The notes: generated by a model from the sequence alone, not told the origin. A stretch of DNA of 64,000 bases from Hirundichthys speculiger (GCA_018398805.1 JAGFBZ010002561.1:310001-374000), one strand, 5' to 3'; numbered from the stretch's first letter, positions 35,301-56,825 are shown. Numbers and translations are program-made.

Positions 35301-37371
35301 GTTTTCTCAGGAGTGCTTTTGGTTTTTGTGTGTGTGTGTGTGTGTGTGTCACTCTGCTGACCACCACCTCTGGCCCCTTACAGGTGGTCTGTTAGTACAA
35401 TCAACAGCGCCACGTATCAAGCCCTATTGGCTGTCAACACCAAATACAAATGCAGGCTTCACTAAAAAAAAAAAAAAAAACATGCAGTTAATTTTGAATA
35501 AACTTTATATTATTTTACCTGGTGTGGTACAAAAGAAAGTCCACCTCCAGAACAGTTGTCTTGGACGTGAAATCAGCTCTGCAGACCAAAACTGCTTTTA
35601 TGTTTATTACTGCTGTAAAGTTGGATATTCTAACGTGGAAGTCTATGGAGGCTCGCTTTTGAAACCATCCTCGCTTCCTGTTTCGCCTCAAAGAGGAAAA
35701 CAGAGCATCGCCCCTCGGGTCCAACCATCAAGGCACGCGTGATTTATCCTTTAAAATTCACCCTGAAAATCTGCAGCTGAAAAACAGGGCCCTCGTTGTT
35801 CATAAAAGCTGTGAATAGCTCAGGAATCAACTTTAGTATTTAGTACGTTAGTGTATTTTTTTTTTCTCTACATTTAGAATCTGGAGTCCTCAAAATAGTC
35901 ATGGTCTCGCTGGATGACGTAATTTCTCCTCAGATTCAGGGAATTGTACCTATTATGACATTTTCCTTTTCGGTTTCCTAAATCTGAACAGGCTGATATT
36001 AGTTCTTAAGAAGGAATCCACTTTGAGAATCCAATCATGTTTGTTTTTTTATGCAAAAATATAGAAAAATGTTGAGATTGCAAACCAAAACACCACTGCA
36101 TGTGAGGGAAATCTGTTTTTAGGTCTTCAATTTAAAAGAGTGAGTTAATTCTTTAACCATCACTGCCTTATTTACATTAAAAAAAAACACTTTGGTCATT
36201 GGACTTAAAAGAGAAAATAGTGTTGAATAGGTATGTATGACTTTCAAGACCAGAAGCGTTTAAAATAAAAGCCTTTCAGCGGGTACGTACTCTTCCCACA
36301 GATTAAGGAACTGTGATGGTATTGATATCTCATAAAAACCGATTAAATCAAGATCTTCTGTGCTTTCAAATACTCTGACAAATTGCATTTCCAGTGTAAG
36401 GAAGCCTTTCATAATCCAGCGGTAAAGCGATAACATGGTCTGCATTGGGGCTCATTAGTGTTGTGGTGTCGCTGAGGTCGTGTATCAGACAAAAACATCA
36501 CCGCAGTCACAAGCGCCCAGATATCTGCGGTGAAGAAGAAATATCGAGTGAAAAGTGCCGAGACGTTGCTTTAAAGCTCCTCGGATTAACTCCACATCTG
36601 TAATAAAATATCCGAATGAGCAAACCAGTTCGAGCGTGAGCGAGCTTTTCGTGGACGGGCCTTGCCATTACGCAGGCTCCAGCTCCTGCCAGGCTGAGCG
36701 CGAGCTTTTCATCCAGATTTATGGACGCTGGCTCAAATGTGGCAATAAAATCAGAGCCAAGGTGAACTACATAATCTTGAACTGGGAAAAGCTTGATTTT
36801 TCATCTTTCAAGGGGGCGAGCTATGTCAAATGATCTGCAGTTAAAATGAAAATGTTGCTCTGCTGCATTTTTTTTCTTTTTTATATTCATTTGTGGCTTT
36901 TTTTTTTTTTTTTGGCTCTTGACATCAAAACCAGTGTTCCTAGCTATAAAAAAACAAAAAACAAAACCAAAGGAAAAAAATAAAACCCCAAACTGGAGCA
37001 TTCCCACAAAGCTGAACATTTAACTCATTACACTCACCAGAACACATGGTTGTGCTTAGCTGCATCGTCCCGCAAGTAAAAGTCAGGACGCTGTGGGTTA
37101 AATGAACTGACTTTGTTTTTGTAAACCACGTTTGCTGGGTTTGTGACTCACGTCACCTTGTTTGCCCGTTCTTCTCTTTTTATTTCCAGAAAACATGTGC
37201 ACCGTGGTCTACTTCGACGACTGCGTGTCCATCCGTCAGTGTAAACTGTACTGTGAGTCGATGGGAGGATCAAAGTACCGCTGGTTTCACAACGCCTGCT
37301 GCCAGTGCATCGGGCCGGAGTGCGTCGACTACGGCAGCAAGGCCGTGAAGTGCTTGAACTGTCTCTTCTGA
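17337..37371 (+). CDS. twsg1: Twisted gastrulation BMP signalling modulator
   Basis: Four coding exons: 17337-17462, 26896-26995, 34008-34268 and 37190-37371 (stop TGA). They join with perfect phase to 222 residues; human TWSG1 has 223. Residues 1-26 are a signal peptide (hydrophobic core [15 protein letters not shown]) leading into the conserved [16 protein letters not shown]. An N-terminal cysteine-rich region (residues 27-78, with [16 protein letters not shown]) binds BMP in the family; the C-terminal cysteine-rich block ends in [13 protein letters not shown]. Sequons at N53, N82 and N147 fit the known N-glycosylated sites. The secreted protein acts with chordin and tolloid to promote or restrict BMP signalling in dorsoventral patterning. 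The start is fixed by the signal peptide and human-like length. Fish can carry two twsg1 copies; I cannot say which this is. No frame damage was seen. Confidence 0.97.
18802..19168. mobile_element. Tc1/mariner-type MITE with long inverted ends
   Basis: The left end starts CAGACATGGAAAAAATTATT and continues through TTCATTTTAATACCTGGTAC. The right end is its inverted partner (GTACCAGGCATTAAAATGAA ... AATTTTTTCCATGACTG). The arms are about 70 bp long. TA flanks the left end; the right flank is CA, a decayed TA. There is no coding capacity. It lies in the first coding intron of twsg1. Confidence 0.8.
19760..19990. repeat. Interspersed repeat relic ('ACTGTATATTTACTGG' type)
   Basis: The stretch with CATAGACTGTATAT and GTGACATCACCCATAGGTTT resembles a common fish interspersed repeat that I know from other genomes. 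Ends are not defined here. The call rests on recall of the family only. Confidence 0.4.
20765..20825. repeat. GT- and G-rich simple sequence
   Basis: A short (GT)n run followed by a G-rich GGTTGG/GGGG tract. It is low-complexity intronic sequence and produces spurious open frames on both strands. Confidence 0.6.
21345..21435 (+). repeat. Dispersed repeat family A, copy 1
   Basis: Contains AGTTAAATCAAC, then AGGTCT, then AGGAGTGTGAACTTC. The same order of blocks occurs at 38655-38760 on this strand and inverted at 22560-22675 and 48890-49065. The family has no evident coding capacity. Confidence 0.6.
21616..22040. repeat. ATCG/ATAT-rich inverted-repeat element
   Basis: AT-rich sequence with 'ATCGATTTGGCAATATTATT' near one end and 'ATCGCAATATATCGTGATAA' near the other, a pattern of abundant fish hAT-related non-autonomous elements. 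A related but separate copy lies at 29114-29545. Exact ends and target duplication were not resolved. Confidence 0.5.
22560..22675 (-). repeat. Dispersed repeat family A, copy 2
   Basis: In reverse complement it reads AGGAGTGTAAACTTTCATG ... CAGTTTTGAGTGAGAACAGA, matching the copy at 38655-38760 over most of its length. Confidence 0.65.
22818..23015 (+). repeat. Dispersed repeat family B, copy 1
   Basis: Shares GTGGTGCTATTAATGTGATT, CACAGCTTTGTTTACTGTTT, CTGGCTCTCTGCCTT and GTTTTAGTGGTAACAA with 25010-25170. It is an intronic duplicate of an interspersed repeat and carries no gene. Confidence 0.7.
23936..24206 (+). pseudogene. LINE (L1/Tx1-like) reverse-transcriptase 3' end fragment
   Basis: A 78-codon frame from 23973 has the look of the C-terminal tail of L1/Tx1-type ORF2 proteins: 'LWSCPK'-like words just upstream, then [32 protein letters not shown] and [12 protein letters not shown]. 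The rest of the element is missing, as expected of a 5'-truncated insertion. No clear poly(A) tail is visible. Confidence 0.6.
24214..24713. repeat. MITE with imperfect inverted ends (family C, copy 1)
   Basis: The left end TAAGGCTGATTTGTACCTCT pairs with the right end GCAGAAGCATAAATCAGGC in inverse orientation. An internal block around GGCTACAGCGCTGCAGAAAT recurs inverted at 58300-58320, so this is one of two copies in the window. The overlapping 188-codon open frame is not a gene. Confidence 0.6.
25010..25170 (+). repeat. Dispersed repeat family B, copy 2
   Basis: About 160 bp closely similar to 22880-23015 (GTGGCGCTATTAATGTAATG ... CTTTAGTGGTAACAATG). Confidence 0.7.
25178..25425 (-). mobile_element. 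tRNA-derived SINE
   Basis: On the minus strand the head reads GGCTGTAGCTCAGTTGGTAG (A-box-like) and then GGTTGGCAGTTCGATCCCGG (B-box-like), as in a tRNA. It continues with the 'GGAGCAAGACATTGAACCCT' body and ends at AGCGCTATATAAGTGCAGTC, the usual tail of a widespread fish SINE. It is not a functional tRNA gene because the acceptor stem does not close. Confidence 0.8.
25545..25862 (-). mobile_element. SINE-like repeat, second copy type
   Basis: On the minus strand it reads AAGGTCATTGGATCGATCTC, 'GGGCAGGACACTGAACCCCA', then 'AAATCGATATGCGGAACACA' and 'GATCTGCTGTGGAG'. These words are typical of fish tRNA-SINE bodies and 3' tails. The tRNA head is eroded. It lies just 120 bp from the SINE at 25178-25425, in the same orientation. 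Confidence 0.6.
28541..28815 (+). repeat. Common fish interspersed repeat ('CCATCCATTATCTATACCCG')
   Basis: It starts CCATCCATTATCTATACCCG and contains GGACTGTGGGAGGAAG and ACATGCAAACTCCACACAGA. This is a very common repeat in ray-finned fish; I cannot class it with certainty. A fragment of the opposite orientation lies at 62227-62285. Confidence 0.75.
29114..29545. repeat. ATCG/ATAT-rich inverted-repeat element, copy 2
   Basis: Left side 'CACGATACTATATATATCGA', right side 'GAAAAATCGATACTCAATAT' and 'CAGAATCGATAAAATCGC'. It is of the same general type as 21616-22040. Boundaries are approximate. Confidence 0.5.
30780..32000. other. Unclassified repeat-like intronic sequence
   Basis: Intronic sequence of twsg1 with CA-type simple runs near 31140 and wording such as 'TTCAGACTACAAGAGGAAAG' that resembles non-autonomous DNA elements. 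I could not find ends or target duplications, and no conserved frame was seen. Confidence 0.3.
32206..32350 (+). repeat. Half of a palindromic MITE
   Basis: CAGGGGTCTTCAGCTCCAGT, CCTCGAGAGCTGCAACCCTG, 'CATGTCTTAGATGCTTCCCT' and 'ACCTGATTCACATTCA' match the left arm of a common fish palindromic element. Only the start of the right arm (TCATTTGAATTGGGTGTCAG) follows, so the right end is missing. Confidence 0.6.
34311..35173. mobile_element. Non-autonomous hAT element with perfect 8-bp TSD
   Basis: The element starts CAGTGTTGGGCAAGTTCAC and ends GTTCAGGTACAACACTG, giving CAGTGTTG inverted tips. CCCAGCAG flanks it on both sides (34303-34310 and 35174-35181), a perfect 8-bp target duplication as expected of hAT. 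Inner arms rich in GTTCA/TGAAC continue the inverted repeat. It begins only 42 bp after the third coding exon of twsg1. Confidence 0.9.
35325..35350. repeat. (TG)n microsatellite
   Basis: A run of TG dinucleotides in the last twsg1 intron. Confidence 0.85.
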
Positions 37372-37647
37372 AGGGTGAAGGGTGGGCACGCGTTGGTACC
37401 AAATGTCTGGGACGTACCAGAGGACTGAGGGCAGAGGAATCCAGTACTTTTAAGTGTTAGCATTCCTCACTTACCTTGTAAAATACCCCCATAAATCCCT
37501 CTCCTACTCCTGCAAAAAATGTTTTTATTCTGCTGTTACTGTTCTCTGTATATTTTTAGATATGTTTTCAATAGTGTTTTTTACTAGAGGTGTATATGAA
37601 TAATGTATTTTTACAATTATAGCCTGCTAAATCCCAGTCTCATGCCA

Positions 37648-37653
37648 AATAAA
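37648..37653 (+). terminator. twsg1: twsg1 poly(A) signal (AATAAA)
   Basis: Canonical hexamer 277 bp after the stop codon, at the end of an AT-rich 3' UTR that starts at 37372. Cleavage about 20 bases later would give a 3' UTR of roughly 300 bases. Confidence 0.7.
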
Positions 37654-38654
37654 GAAGAATTTGGTGACATGGACACGCTCCGTTTCACATAAGAATCTTA
37701 TTTCAAAATGCATTTCTTCTGTTGTGACGTTCTGTGAAACATGATATGTGAAGTGGTGAATGTTGCTCCCGGCTGCCTTTCTCCCACTCCCGAGCTTGTC
37801 AGGAAACGCATCATTTCCTGGGGAAACAAAGTTGTTATTTCATTCTGGTCCACAGGTGTTCGGTGCTCACTGACCATCTCACGCCGGCCGAAGGGAAAGC
37901 GTTTGCCGATGCCAATCTCTCACTGCCACGCACAAATGCTCTTTGTGATGCCAGTACATTTTCAAAAAGCAGCAGGGTGCTCCATCACTGATTATGTTCC
38001 CAATTGGCGTGCAACAGCAGCGTGCACAAACTCATCGAGCATACAATGAGACCTTGTTTGGCTTTTTTTTGTGATATCGAATCCCGACCTCATTTCGCCA
38101 CTGCAGCTGTGGTTTGGAGCCGACTGTGCCAACAAAGATCATCAGAGGACTAATTTGTTTCATATGTTGGGATGACCACCCGTTCTGAGTCCAACCGCGG
38201 CGCTTGGGAAAGTACACAAGTTCAGAATAGCAAGTGGTTTCACCATATTTAGACTGCAGCTGCTAGTCTGAAGGATATTTGACAGTTTTTTTCTTGTGCA
38301 GGCAGTAGACTAACCAAGGTTAAAATGATGCCTCAGAATTTGTTTTCCATTAACTCCAGATGACTTTTGGTCAAGAAACCCACAAAGACTTGATTGCTTT
38401 CGGAGGGGAACCTGTTACATCTGATGTAATTCAATACAACAGCAGTTCTGCTGTGGATTTTCCTTTTATGAAGCTTCTATATTTACAATTTTGGTTTCAT
38501 TTTTCTTTGTCTATGCGAGCCACATAGTTCAGATAAGACAACAAAGGGCCGACAAAAAAACAAGATGGTTTAAAAAAACATCCAGTAGAACTCAGAGTTT
38601 TATGAGATGAATCAGTATGAATGAATATACATGTAAAATAGCAGGAATTAGATG

Positions 38655-38760
38655 AACGTTGCAGAGTTAAATCAACTTTAGGTCTACTATTATATGATAA
38701 GGAGTGTAAACTTCCGTTAGGAACCAAAACTTATGTGAACTGACACAGTTTTGAGTGACA
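38655..38760 (+). repeat. Dispersed repeat family A, copy 3
   Basis: Contains AGTTAAATCAAC, AGGTCT, AAGGAGTGTAAACTTC and CAGTTTTGAGTGACAACAGA in the order seen in the other three copies in this window. Confidence 0.65.
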
Positions 38761-39164
38761 ACAGAATATGTGTTGTGATGGTAGCAGGAGAAGTGCAGCT
38801 ACGTGAAAATAAAAAGCTGCTTTAAGCCTCTGATAGGGCTTTAAATATCTCAATCATCTAAAGTGTGTGTCTGTGTGTTCATGGAGTCCCTACATACAAA
38901 CTGACACAATTTTAACTTTGCAAGTGTACAGAAAGTGTATAAAAGGAGCTGTTTTTATAGGCGTCTCTGTCTGAACACTCACGTCTCATCACAAGTCAAT
39001 GCAGGTTGACCACCGATATCACAAAAATTACTTTCAATAAACAAAAAGAGGAGGAGAGTTCATGGCCCCTGGTTCTAACGCTTACCTATTTTGTCATAAA
39101 TATAGAAGTATCATCCAATTCCTCTTTTTGTGTCTGAGTAGTTTGAGGGATATCGTACTTGTAT

Positions 39165-39232
39165 GGACTTGTAATGAAATTTCATTGTATCCTGTGTGCA
39201 ATGACAACAAAAAAATATTATTATTATTTACT
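39165..39232 (+). repeat. LINE 3'-tail-like segment
   Basis: AATGAAATTTCATTGTATCC followed by CAATGACAACAAAAAAATAT and short TTA repeats resembles the 3' UTR end of several fish LINE families, which often close with AATGACAATAAA-type words. No open frame of the element remains. Confidence 0.35.
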
Positions 39233-39750
39233 GGTGGATATATCAGCATGATATACAGATGGATGTACTCTGAACATAAAAAGTACAATGCACATACTAT
39301 ACAGATGGATTTGTGCAATAAATGTCTGTACACTATAAGCAGGAACTATGAATGTAATTGACAAATGGATATGTGCAAACATATTAAGCAATACAAAACA
39401 TCAGTGGACCTTAAAATGTTGCACAGATCTTTCAGTACTTTTGAGGCAATGTCATAGAAGACACTGCCGCCACTAAAGATTGCCTCACAGAAAACTGAAA
39501 TCTCCTCTACAGACTTATAAATGACGTGCAATATCTTGCTGCAAACCTTGAAGGACCACTAATGCAGTCCATCCCCGCCACCTTCTATGACCTTAATAAT
39601 AACCGTAAAGTAGATTTATAGCCAATACTGACAGCGTCAATAAAATCTGAAAACGCAGATGCTTCGTAAAAGTAGGATATACACCAGAACTGTTCCTTTG
39701 GATATTAAATTACACCAGATGTACCTGATAAAGTGACGGCATTCGTTTTA

Positions 39751-39770
39751 ACTACATTTCCCACCATGCA
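39751..39770 (+). promoter_or_regulatory. ralbp1: ZNF143/STAF-type site at the putative ralbp1 promoter
   Basis: ACTACATTTCCCACCATGCA fits the ZNF143 motif at its constrained positions. About 90 bp downstream lies a good donor (CTTG|GTAAAG, exon end 39861), so a short non-coding first exon of ralbp1 may start just after the motif. In many vertebrate promoters this motif sits within about 100 bp of the start site. Distance to the coding exon would be 2.5 kb. Confidence 0.6.
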
Positions 39771-40531
39771 CTTGCGTGACCACGCAAACTCAGATGGGTT
39801 TATTTGGTCTACAGGCAACCGGAAGCTCCGCTGAGAATTTGACCAAGCCAGACAGTACTTGGTAAAGTTTCTTATGTTTTGTGTTTTGGTACTTCAGCAA
39901 CTGTACCGTGGTCATAAAGAATACTTTAGTCTCTGTGCGTTGTGCTGTGTGTCGAAATAGATAAGTGTGTATTAGTGAGAGGCTTTTATCGTGACAGACA
40001 GGCAGCTAGCTGAACTAACGGTAGCATATGGGCCCCTCCATTCAGAGGAGAGCTTCTTTTTATGAACGTTTTACCTTAAATACTCTTAAATTCATAGGTG
40101 AAGTTACCGACTTAAGTAACTTAAGATGAACATGATTATACGGGTTTGGTTTTGAGGCGCTAGTCTTCTCGTTGGGACGAGAAATTGAATTAAAATGATA
40201 GTTACTGTACCCAAAGCGAAGGAAGATTAAGATGAGATGCTGACAAACAGACTCCGAGTTCAGTTGATAAAGTTAACACGGAGGCTTACATAATTTATGA
40301 TGTTTTTCTTCATGGTGTCTTATTTATTAGATAAACTGCGAATAATTCACCTCAGAATTTGATGCAAGACGTCACTTTGCAAAATGAGGCGATGAACCTG
40401 CTGTCAGAGAAACTGCATGCAGCTCAGAAATATGTTAATCCTTTAAATCTCATCTCCTTGGAGGGAAATAATTTCACTTCCTAAATCACGTACGAATGCT
40501 AAGGTTCCCCTTTGTGCTTGATTTTTGCAAC

Positions 40532-42055
40532 TACAACTCCACACAGCGTAACACGTAAATAAAAACAGAATGCAACGATTAGCATGTATCATAAACACAT
40601 ATTTGATTCACACTAGAACATAAAGAACACGTCAGGCTTTGAAACTGAACCATTTTGCCATTTCGTGGAAAATATTTCATTTTAACTGGAATAGTGGCAG
40701 TAAAAGGCTGGAAAAGTAATTGGTGCAAATCATAAACAAATAGAGGAGCATTTGACAACTAATGAGGTTAATTGGCAGCAGGTCAGTGGCATGACTGGGT
40801 AGAAATGGAGCATTTCAGAAAGATGGAGCCTCAGATGAAAAGATGGGCAGAGGTTCACTGATGAAAAGGAAACTGCTTCCTCAATCTAAAATTGCAAAAA
40901 CTTTGAAGATCCCACCATCTACAGTACATAATGACATCAAAAGATTCAGAGAATCAGGAGGAGTGTCTGTGCGTAAGGGACAAGGCTGAAGGTTTAACCT
41001 GTGTGTTGTGTTCAGGCCTTCAGGCGGCACTGCGTTGAAAAACAGGTTTGATTCCCAACTGGACATGACTGCATAGAGTCAGGTGCACTTCCAGAAATCA
41101 CTGTCAGCGAACACAGTTCACTGTGCAATCCACAAATGTAAGTTAAACCTCTATCATGGAAAGAAGAGGCCATATGTGAACATGATCCAGAAACCATGCT
41201 GTCTTCTCTGTACCAAAGCTCATCTAAAAGGGTCTGAAGCGAAATGGAAAACTGTCATGTGGTCAGATGGGTCAAGATCTGAAATTCTTTTTGGAAACTA
41301 TGGACGCCATGTCCTGTGAACTGAAGAGGAGAGGAGGCATCCAGCTTGTTATCAGTGGGCAGTTCAAGAGCCTGTATCCCTGATGGTATGGGGTTGCAGT
41401 AGTGTCTATAGGTATGGGCAGTTTACACATCTGGAAATGTACCATCAACATTGAAGAGTACATAGAGGTTTTAGAGCAATATCTACTCCCATCTAGACTT
41501 CTCTTACAGAGATGCATACCATATACTGCATCCACCACAACAGCATGGCTTCACAGGAGAAGTATTCAGGTGCTCAACTGACCTGCCTGACGTCCAGACC
41601 TTTGACTAATAGAAAACATCTGGCACATCATAAAATCAAAAATCTGTCAACAGAGTCGCAGGACTGTTGAGCAGATAGAAACCTCCATCAGACAGGAATG
41701 AGACAACACTCCTCTCCAAATTCCAACAACTAGTTTTCTCACTTCCCAGATGTTTGCAGACAGTTGTCAAAAGAAGAGGGGATGCTACACAATGATCAAC
41801 ATCACCCAGTTTCAACATTTTCGAGATGTGTTGCTGCCATCAAAGTCAAAATGAGCTAATATTTTCCATGAAATGGTAAAATGTGTTTGTTTCAACATCT
41901 GAATATGTTCTTTATATTCTATATGGAATAAAACACGGGTTTGTGAGATTTGCAAATCATTGCATTCTATTTTTATTTATTTATGTTTTACTCCATCATT
42001 GAACTGTGACCTACAAAATGTCCCAACTTTTTTTTTTTTTGGAATTGGGGTTGTA
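40532..42055 (+). mobile_element. Decayed Tc1-like transposon
   Basis: The right end is clear: GTCCCAACTTTT, a T run, then GGAATTGGGGTTG before TA. The left end is eroded (CTACAACTCC). Within it the transposase reading frame of a common Tc1-like family is traceable on the + strand from 40832 (MGRGSLMKRKLLPQSKIAKT) but is broken many times, including stops before and inside the terminal catalytic region near 41605. The element lies between the putative ralbp1 promoter and its first coding exon. Confidence 0.85.
40832..41820 (+). pseudogene. Tc1-like transposase relic
   Basis: Helix-turn-helix-like start (KIAKTLKIPPSTVHNDIKRF), then frameshifts and stops. Words such as GSEAKWKTVMWSDGS and LFGNYGRHVL show the DDE-domain middle in another frame. 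Short open frames on the other strand are shadows of this relic. Confidence 0.8.
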
Positions 42056-42407
42056 TATCATCAATGCAATTCCATCCATATTATTGTTTCATCAACTTCC
42101 TGAGTCTCCAGGTTAACAAATATCAAACGATCTGCTTTTAATGGGTACATCACTGCCTCTGCTTGCTTTGGGTTTCATAACAGATACATTAGAAGTGGGA
42201 TGTGGAGATTGAGATGGCTGGAATGGCAGAAGCCCCATCTGGTGGGAGGACGTCACTATTGCAGTTGTTTTCAAGAATGAAACCAACCCAGCCAAAATGA
42301 AAAATAGTTTTCATATTGTTTCATTGCAAACTGAGCAGCTATTTCCTGTAACCTGGATTCAGGTTTACTTTGTGTTGGAATCTAACATTTCCTCCCACCA
42401 CAGGTGT

Positions 42408-42443
42408 GATGGCGAGGTGATGTGCCAGTCAGAGGAGCGATAA
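42408..42443 (+). promoter_or_regulatory. ralbp1: Two short uORFs in the ralbp1 5' UTR
   Basis: After the acceptor (CCACAG, exon start 42404), an ATG at 42408 gives a three-codon frame ending TGA. A second ATG at 42420 gives a seven-codon frame ending TAA at 42443. Both close before the main ATG at 42457, which leaves 13 bases for re-initiation. Confidence 0.65.
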
Positions 42444-42456
42444 GGCCAGAGAAGCG

Positions 42457-54201
<11,745 letters not shown>

Positions 54202-54870
54202 GGTGTCAGTGATGCGTTGGCATCTCTGCCGCTGGTCAGTTGTCCACGTAGTCTAACTCACTGTCCTCTGGAGATTGCAGAGCTCATTTGTGATTGTGTC
54301 CACCAAGAGGCAGCCAACAGAAAACTTATGTAACCTGTGGTACCTTGACTTTCTTTCCCATTTCCTAAAACACAAAACCAATAAGCAGAGTAGCTTCTCC
54401 AGTGGACAACTGGATACCACTGTCAGAGATTTGCAGGGACCATATTTTCGTATCTACAGTGCCAAGCCTGTATGAAGGAAGAGGAGGGGGCGAGGGAGGA
54501 AATTAAAGGATTCCTGAAGGGATTTGGGGATGTAAGAAAGATTATATGAAGTTTATTTTTCACTGTTAACAGAGTAAAGAAATGATCACAAAACCAGATA
54601 TAATCCGTGTAACTCAGTTTTATCCCTCAAATAATACAAATCTGACAAGACAGAATTGAGTCCGCTGTGCCATACTTAAGACGCCAGACAGTCCCCAGAG
54701 AACCACGAGCTCGAAAAGTCTTCAAATATGGAGGAATTCACGATCGGTCTGCCTGCTATGTGTTATATATTTATGTAGTATTCTGGTGAATATTTATGGA
54801 TGTTGGACAAATACATTGATTTTAATTCCAGCTGTTTGTTAATGTATGAATAAACCCATTGTAGACACTT
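54202..54870 (+). other. ralbp1: ralbp1 3' UTR
   Basis: AT-rich sequence from the stop codon to just past the AATAAA at 54849-54854. No conserved frame. Confidence 0.7.
54849..54854 (+). terminator. ralbp1: ralbp1 poly(A) signal (AATAAA)
   Basis: Canonical hexamer about 650 bp after the stop codon, in the context TATGAATAAACCC. Confidence 0.65.
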
Positions 54871-56560
54871 TCCTGTCTCTGAACAGCAGATGCACAGAAG
54901 CACAGAGGTGCTGGACTTCACAGCTGACCAGCAGCTCAAGACGAGAAATGCGCAACAAAACTGTCCTCGTTACTTCAAAGTGTTGACGCACAGTAGCGCA
55001 GTCGTCTTTTCTGCTTTCTCTGCCTGTTCTGGTTACATTTCAGTTTATTGTTGGTGTAAAAGATCAATGGTGATCCCGAAAGTGTGCAGAGATGCACAGG
55101 AGACTCGTCTGGATCAGTGATTCCCAAAGTGTGGGCCACGGCCCCCTGGTGGGCCGTCGCGGTACTGCAGGTGGGCCGTGATAGGTCATTAAAATTGAAC
55201 AAATATGTTTTAAATCCTCGATCTTTTTAAAATATGTTTTTAATTACTGTAAAATATTAACAACATGATTTAAAAATATTAAGAAGTAACAAAACAAACC
55301 AGTTAAGTGTTATTCTACCATCATCTTAACCTAATATGACAAGTGTCACCTTATTTGTTGACCCCTTACATTAATGTCAGAACATAGCTTCTAGTCCAAT
55401 ATGTTGATCACAGCTGTGATTAAAGGTTTCGGTGGGCTGCGGAGATTTTTCACATTTCAAATTGGGCCTTGGTATTCTGAAGTTTGGGAATGGCTGGTCT
55501 AGATTACTGTGTATTTTTTAAACTCTTGATGTGTAAAGTTATTCATGGTATCAGCTGAAGGAGAGAAAAATTCATAACAAATCAATGATTATTGCAAAGT
55601 ACCATCATTGTTCAATGCTACTTAAGGCAAAGGCATGGCCAGACCTACTTACCTCTTCTGTATATTACTGTAAAATTGCAAGCAAACTGTTTTCAGCGCT
55701 TTTGTTATCATCTCTTAGCTTTTTTGTTTTTCCTTTCTTATTAATGAGCTATATGGATAATGAAAGTGTAAAACTCTTGCTTTAGTCACGGGCAAATCAA
55801 GGCAATCTCATCTGGACTCATGATTCAACGTTATTAACCCTGTGACTGAAACGGACACATGCCAGATTGGGCTCACAAGCATCTCGTGAGATTATTTTTC
55901 ATACTGTTAAGGGCTTTTGTAGCAGAGTGTTCCAGACAGACTAATGCTTGTGAGAAATAAAATGTCAGTCTGAGTCTTTTTGTTTTTCTCTATTGCGCAG
56001 CCTTATCTCTTACTCTTAAAGTGTAATTCATTTATAGCACTTCCCACTTAATTACACGGATCTGAATACTACTCCAAGTATAAATAAAACCTGCATTTCT
56101 TTTAAGGATGGTGGGGTTTGACCCTCAAGGCTTAAGCAATGAAGATAAGATGGAACAGCCCAGGCTTTTTTTTTTTTTTTTAAATAGTCATCGTTTCTAC
56201 TTTCTTTTTTGAAGTAGGGAATATAAAGTGAGAGGAAAACTTCAAGAACACATGAATATGGAGTAATTGTCTTTCAAAGTAAAAGCTCACAATGAATTCA
56301 CAGATTACATTTAGCACCTGTAGACTATAAATAATTGAGCTTTGCTGAAATATTACTTGTAATTAATACTTGTTTAGTTTTTTTAAGTTATTAGATGTCT
56401 TATTTAGTAGCCTTTTCACGTTTAAATATTAATTGGAGATCGTTATATATGTTCAAATAAATGAATATTCAATTCCCTAATTGTCCGTGCACCAATGATT
56501 ACAGTCACACTCAGTGTTTTTGAAAGGTAAATTTGTCAGAACTTAGTACGAGCACTTAAT
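54871..56560. other. Spacer between ralbp1 and rab31
   Basis: It contains the hAT element at 55115-55496; the rest is AT-rich, with a T run near 56167. No exon of a ppp4r1-like gene was recognised on either strand. Confidence 0.7.
55115..55496. mobile_element. 382-bp non-autonomous hAT element with 8-bp TSD
   Basis: Starts CAGTGATTCCCAAAGTGTGG and ends CTGAAGTTTGGGAATGGCTG, inverted tips. Flanks GTCTGGAT (55107-55114) and GTCTAGAT (55497-55504) form an 8-bp target duplication with one change. No open frame. Subterminal GTGGGCC/GGTGGGC words are those of a common fish hAT group. Confidence 0.9.
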
Positions 56561-56825
56561 GTATGAAGATTTTTTACCACGACAATATGGCGGTCAGTGT
56601 GCAGGCTTGTTTGTTTTATTTTGAAAGTCTGCAGCGGAAGCTCGCTTTCCAAGCGACGCCGGTTGTCAACGGTTCAGGCTGGACGGTCAGTGAGTCTGTG
56701 TCTGGGGCTGGGTTTCTCTTTTATCCAAGAAGAGGGAAAAAAATATCAGGACTGTCAAGCATGACGAAGAAAAGACACTGAATTTACACGTACAAATGAT
56801 GATTTAGAAACTTTCAGAACTTGCC
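56561..56825 (+). promoter_or_regulatory. rab31: Presumed rab31 5' UTR and proximal promoter
   Basis: GC content and CpG frequency rise over about 56630-56720, right before the rab31 ATG. No TATA box in a convincing place. The start site is not fixed. Confidence 0.4.

Larger units (their letters stand above)
37680..39750. other. Spacer between twsg1 and ralbp1
   Basis: No conserved coding sequence. It contains a family A repeat copy at 38655-38760 and a LINE-tail-like segment near 39165-39232. Open frames here are AT-rich and unremarkable. Confidence 0.7.

Noticed and set aside
35134..35742. 202-codon + strand frame
   Set aside because: It starts inside the hAT element at 34311-35173 and crosses a TG microsatellite and an A run; not a gene.
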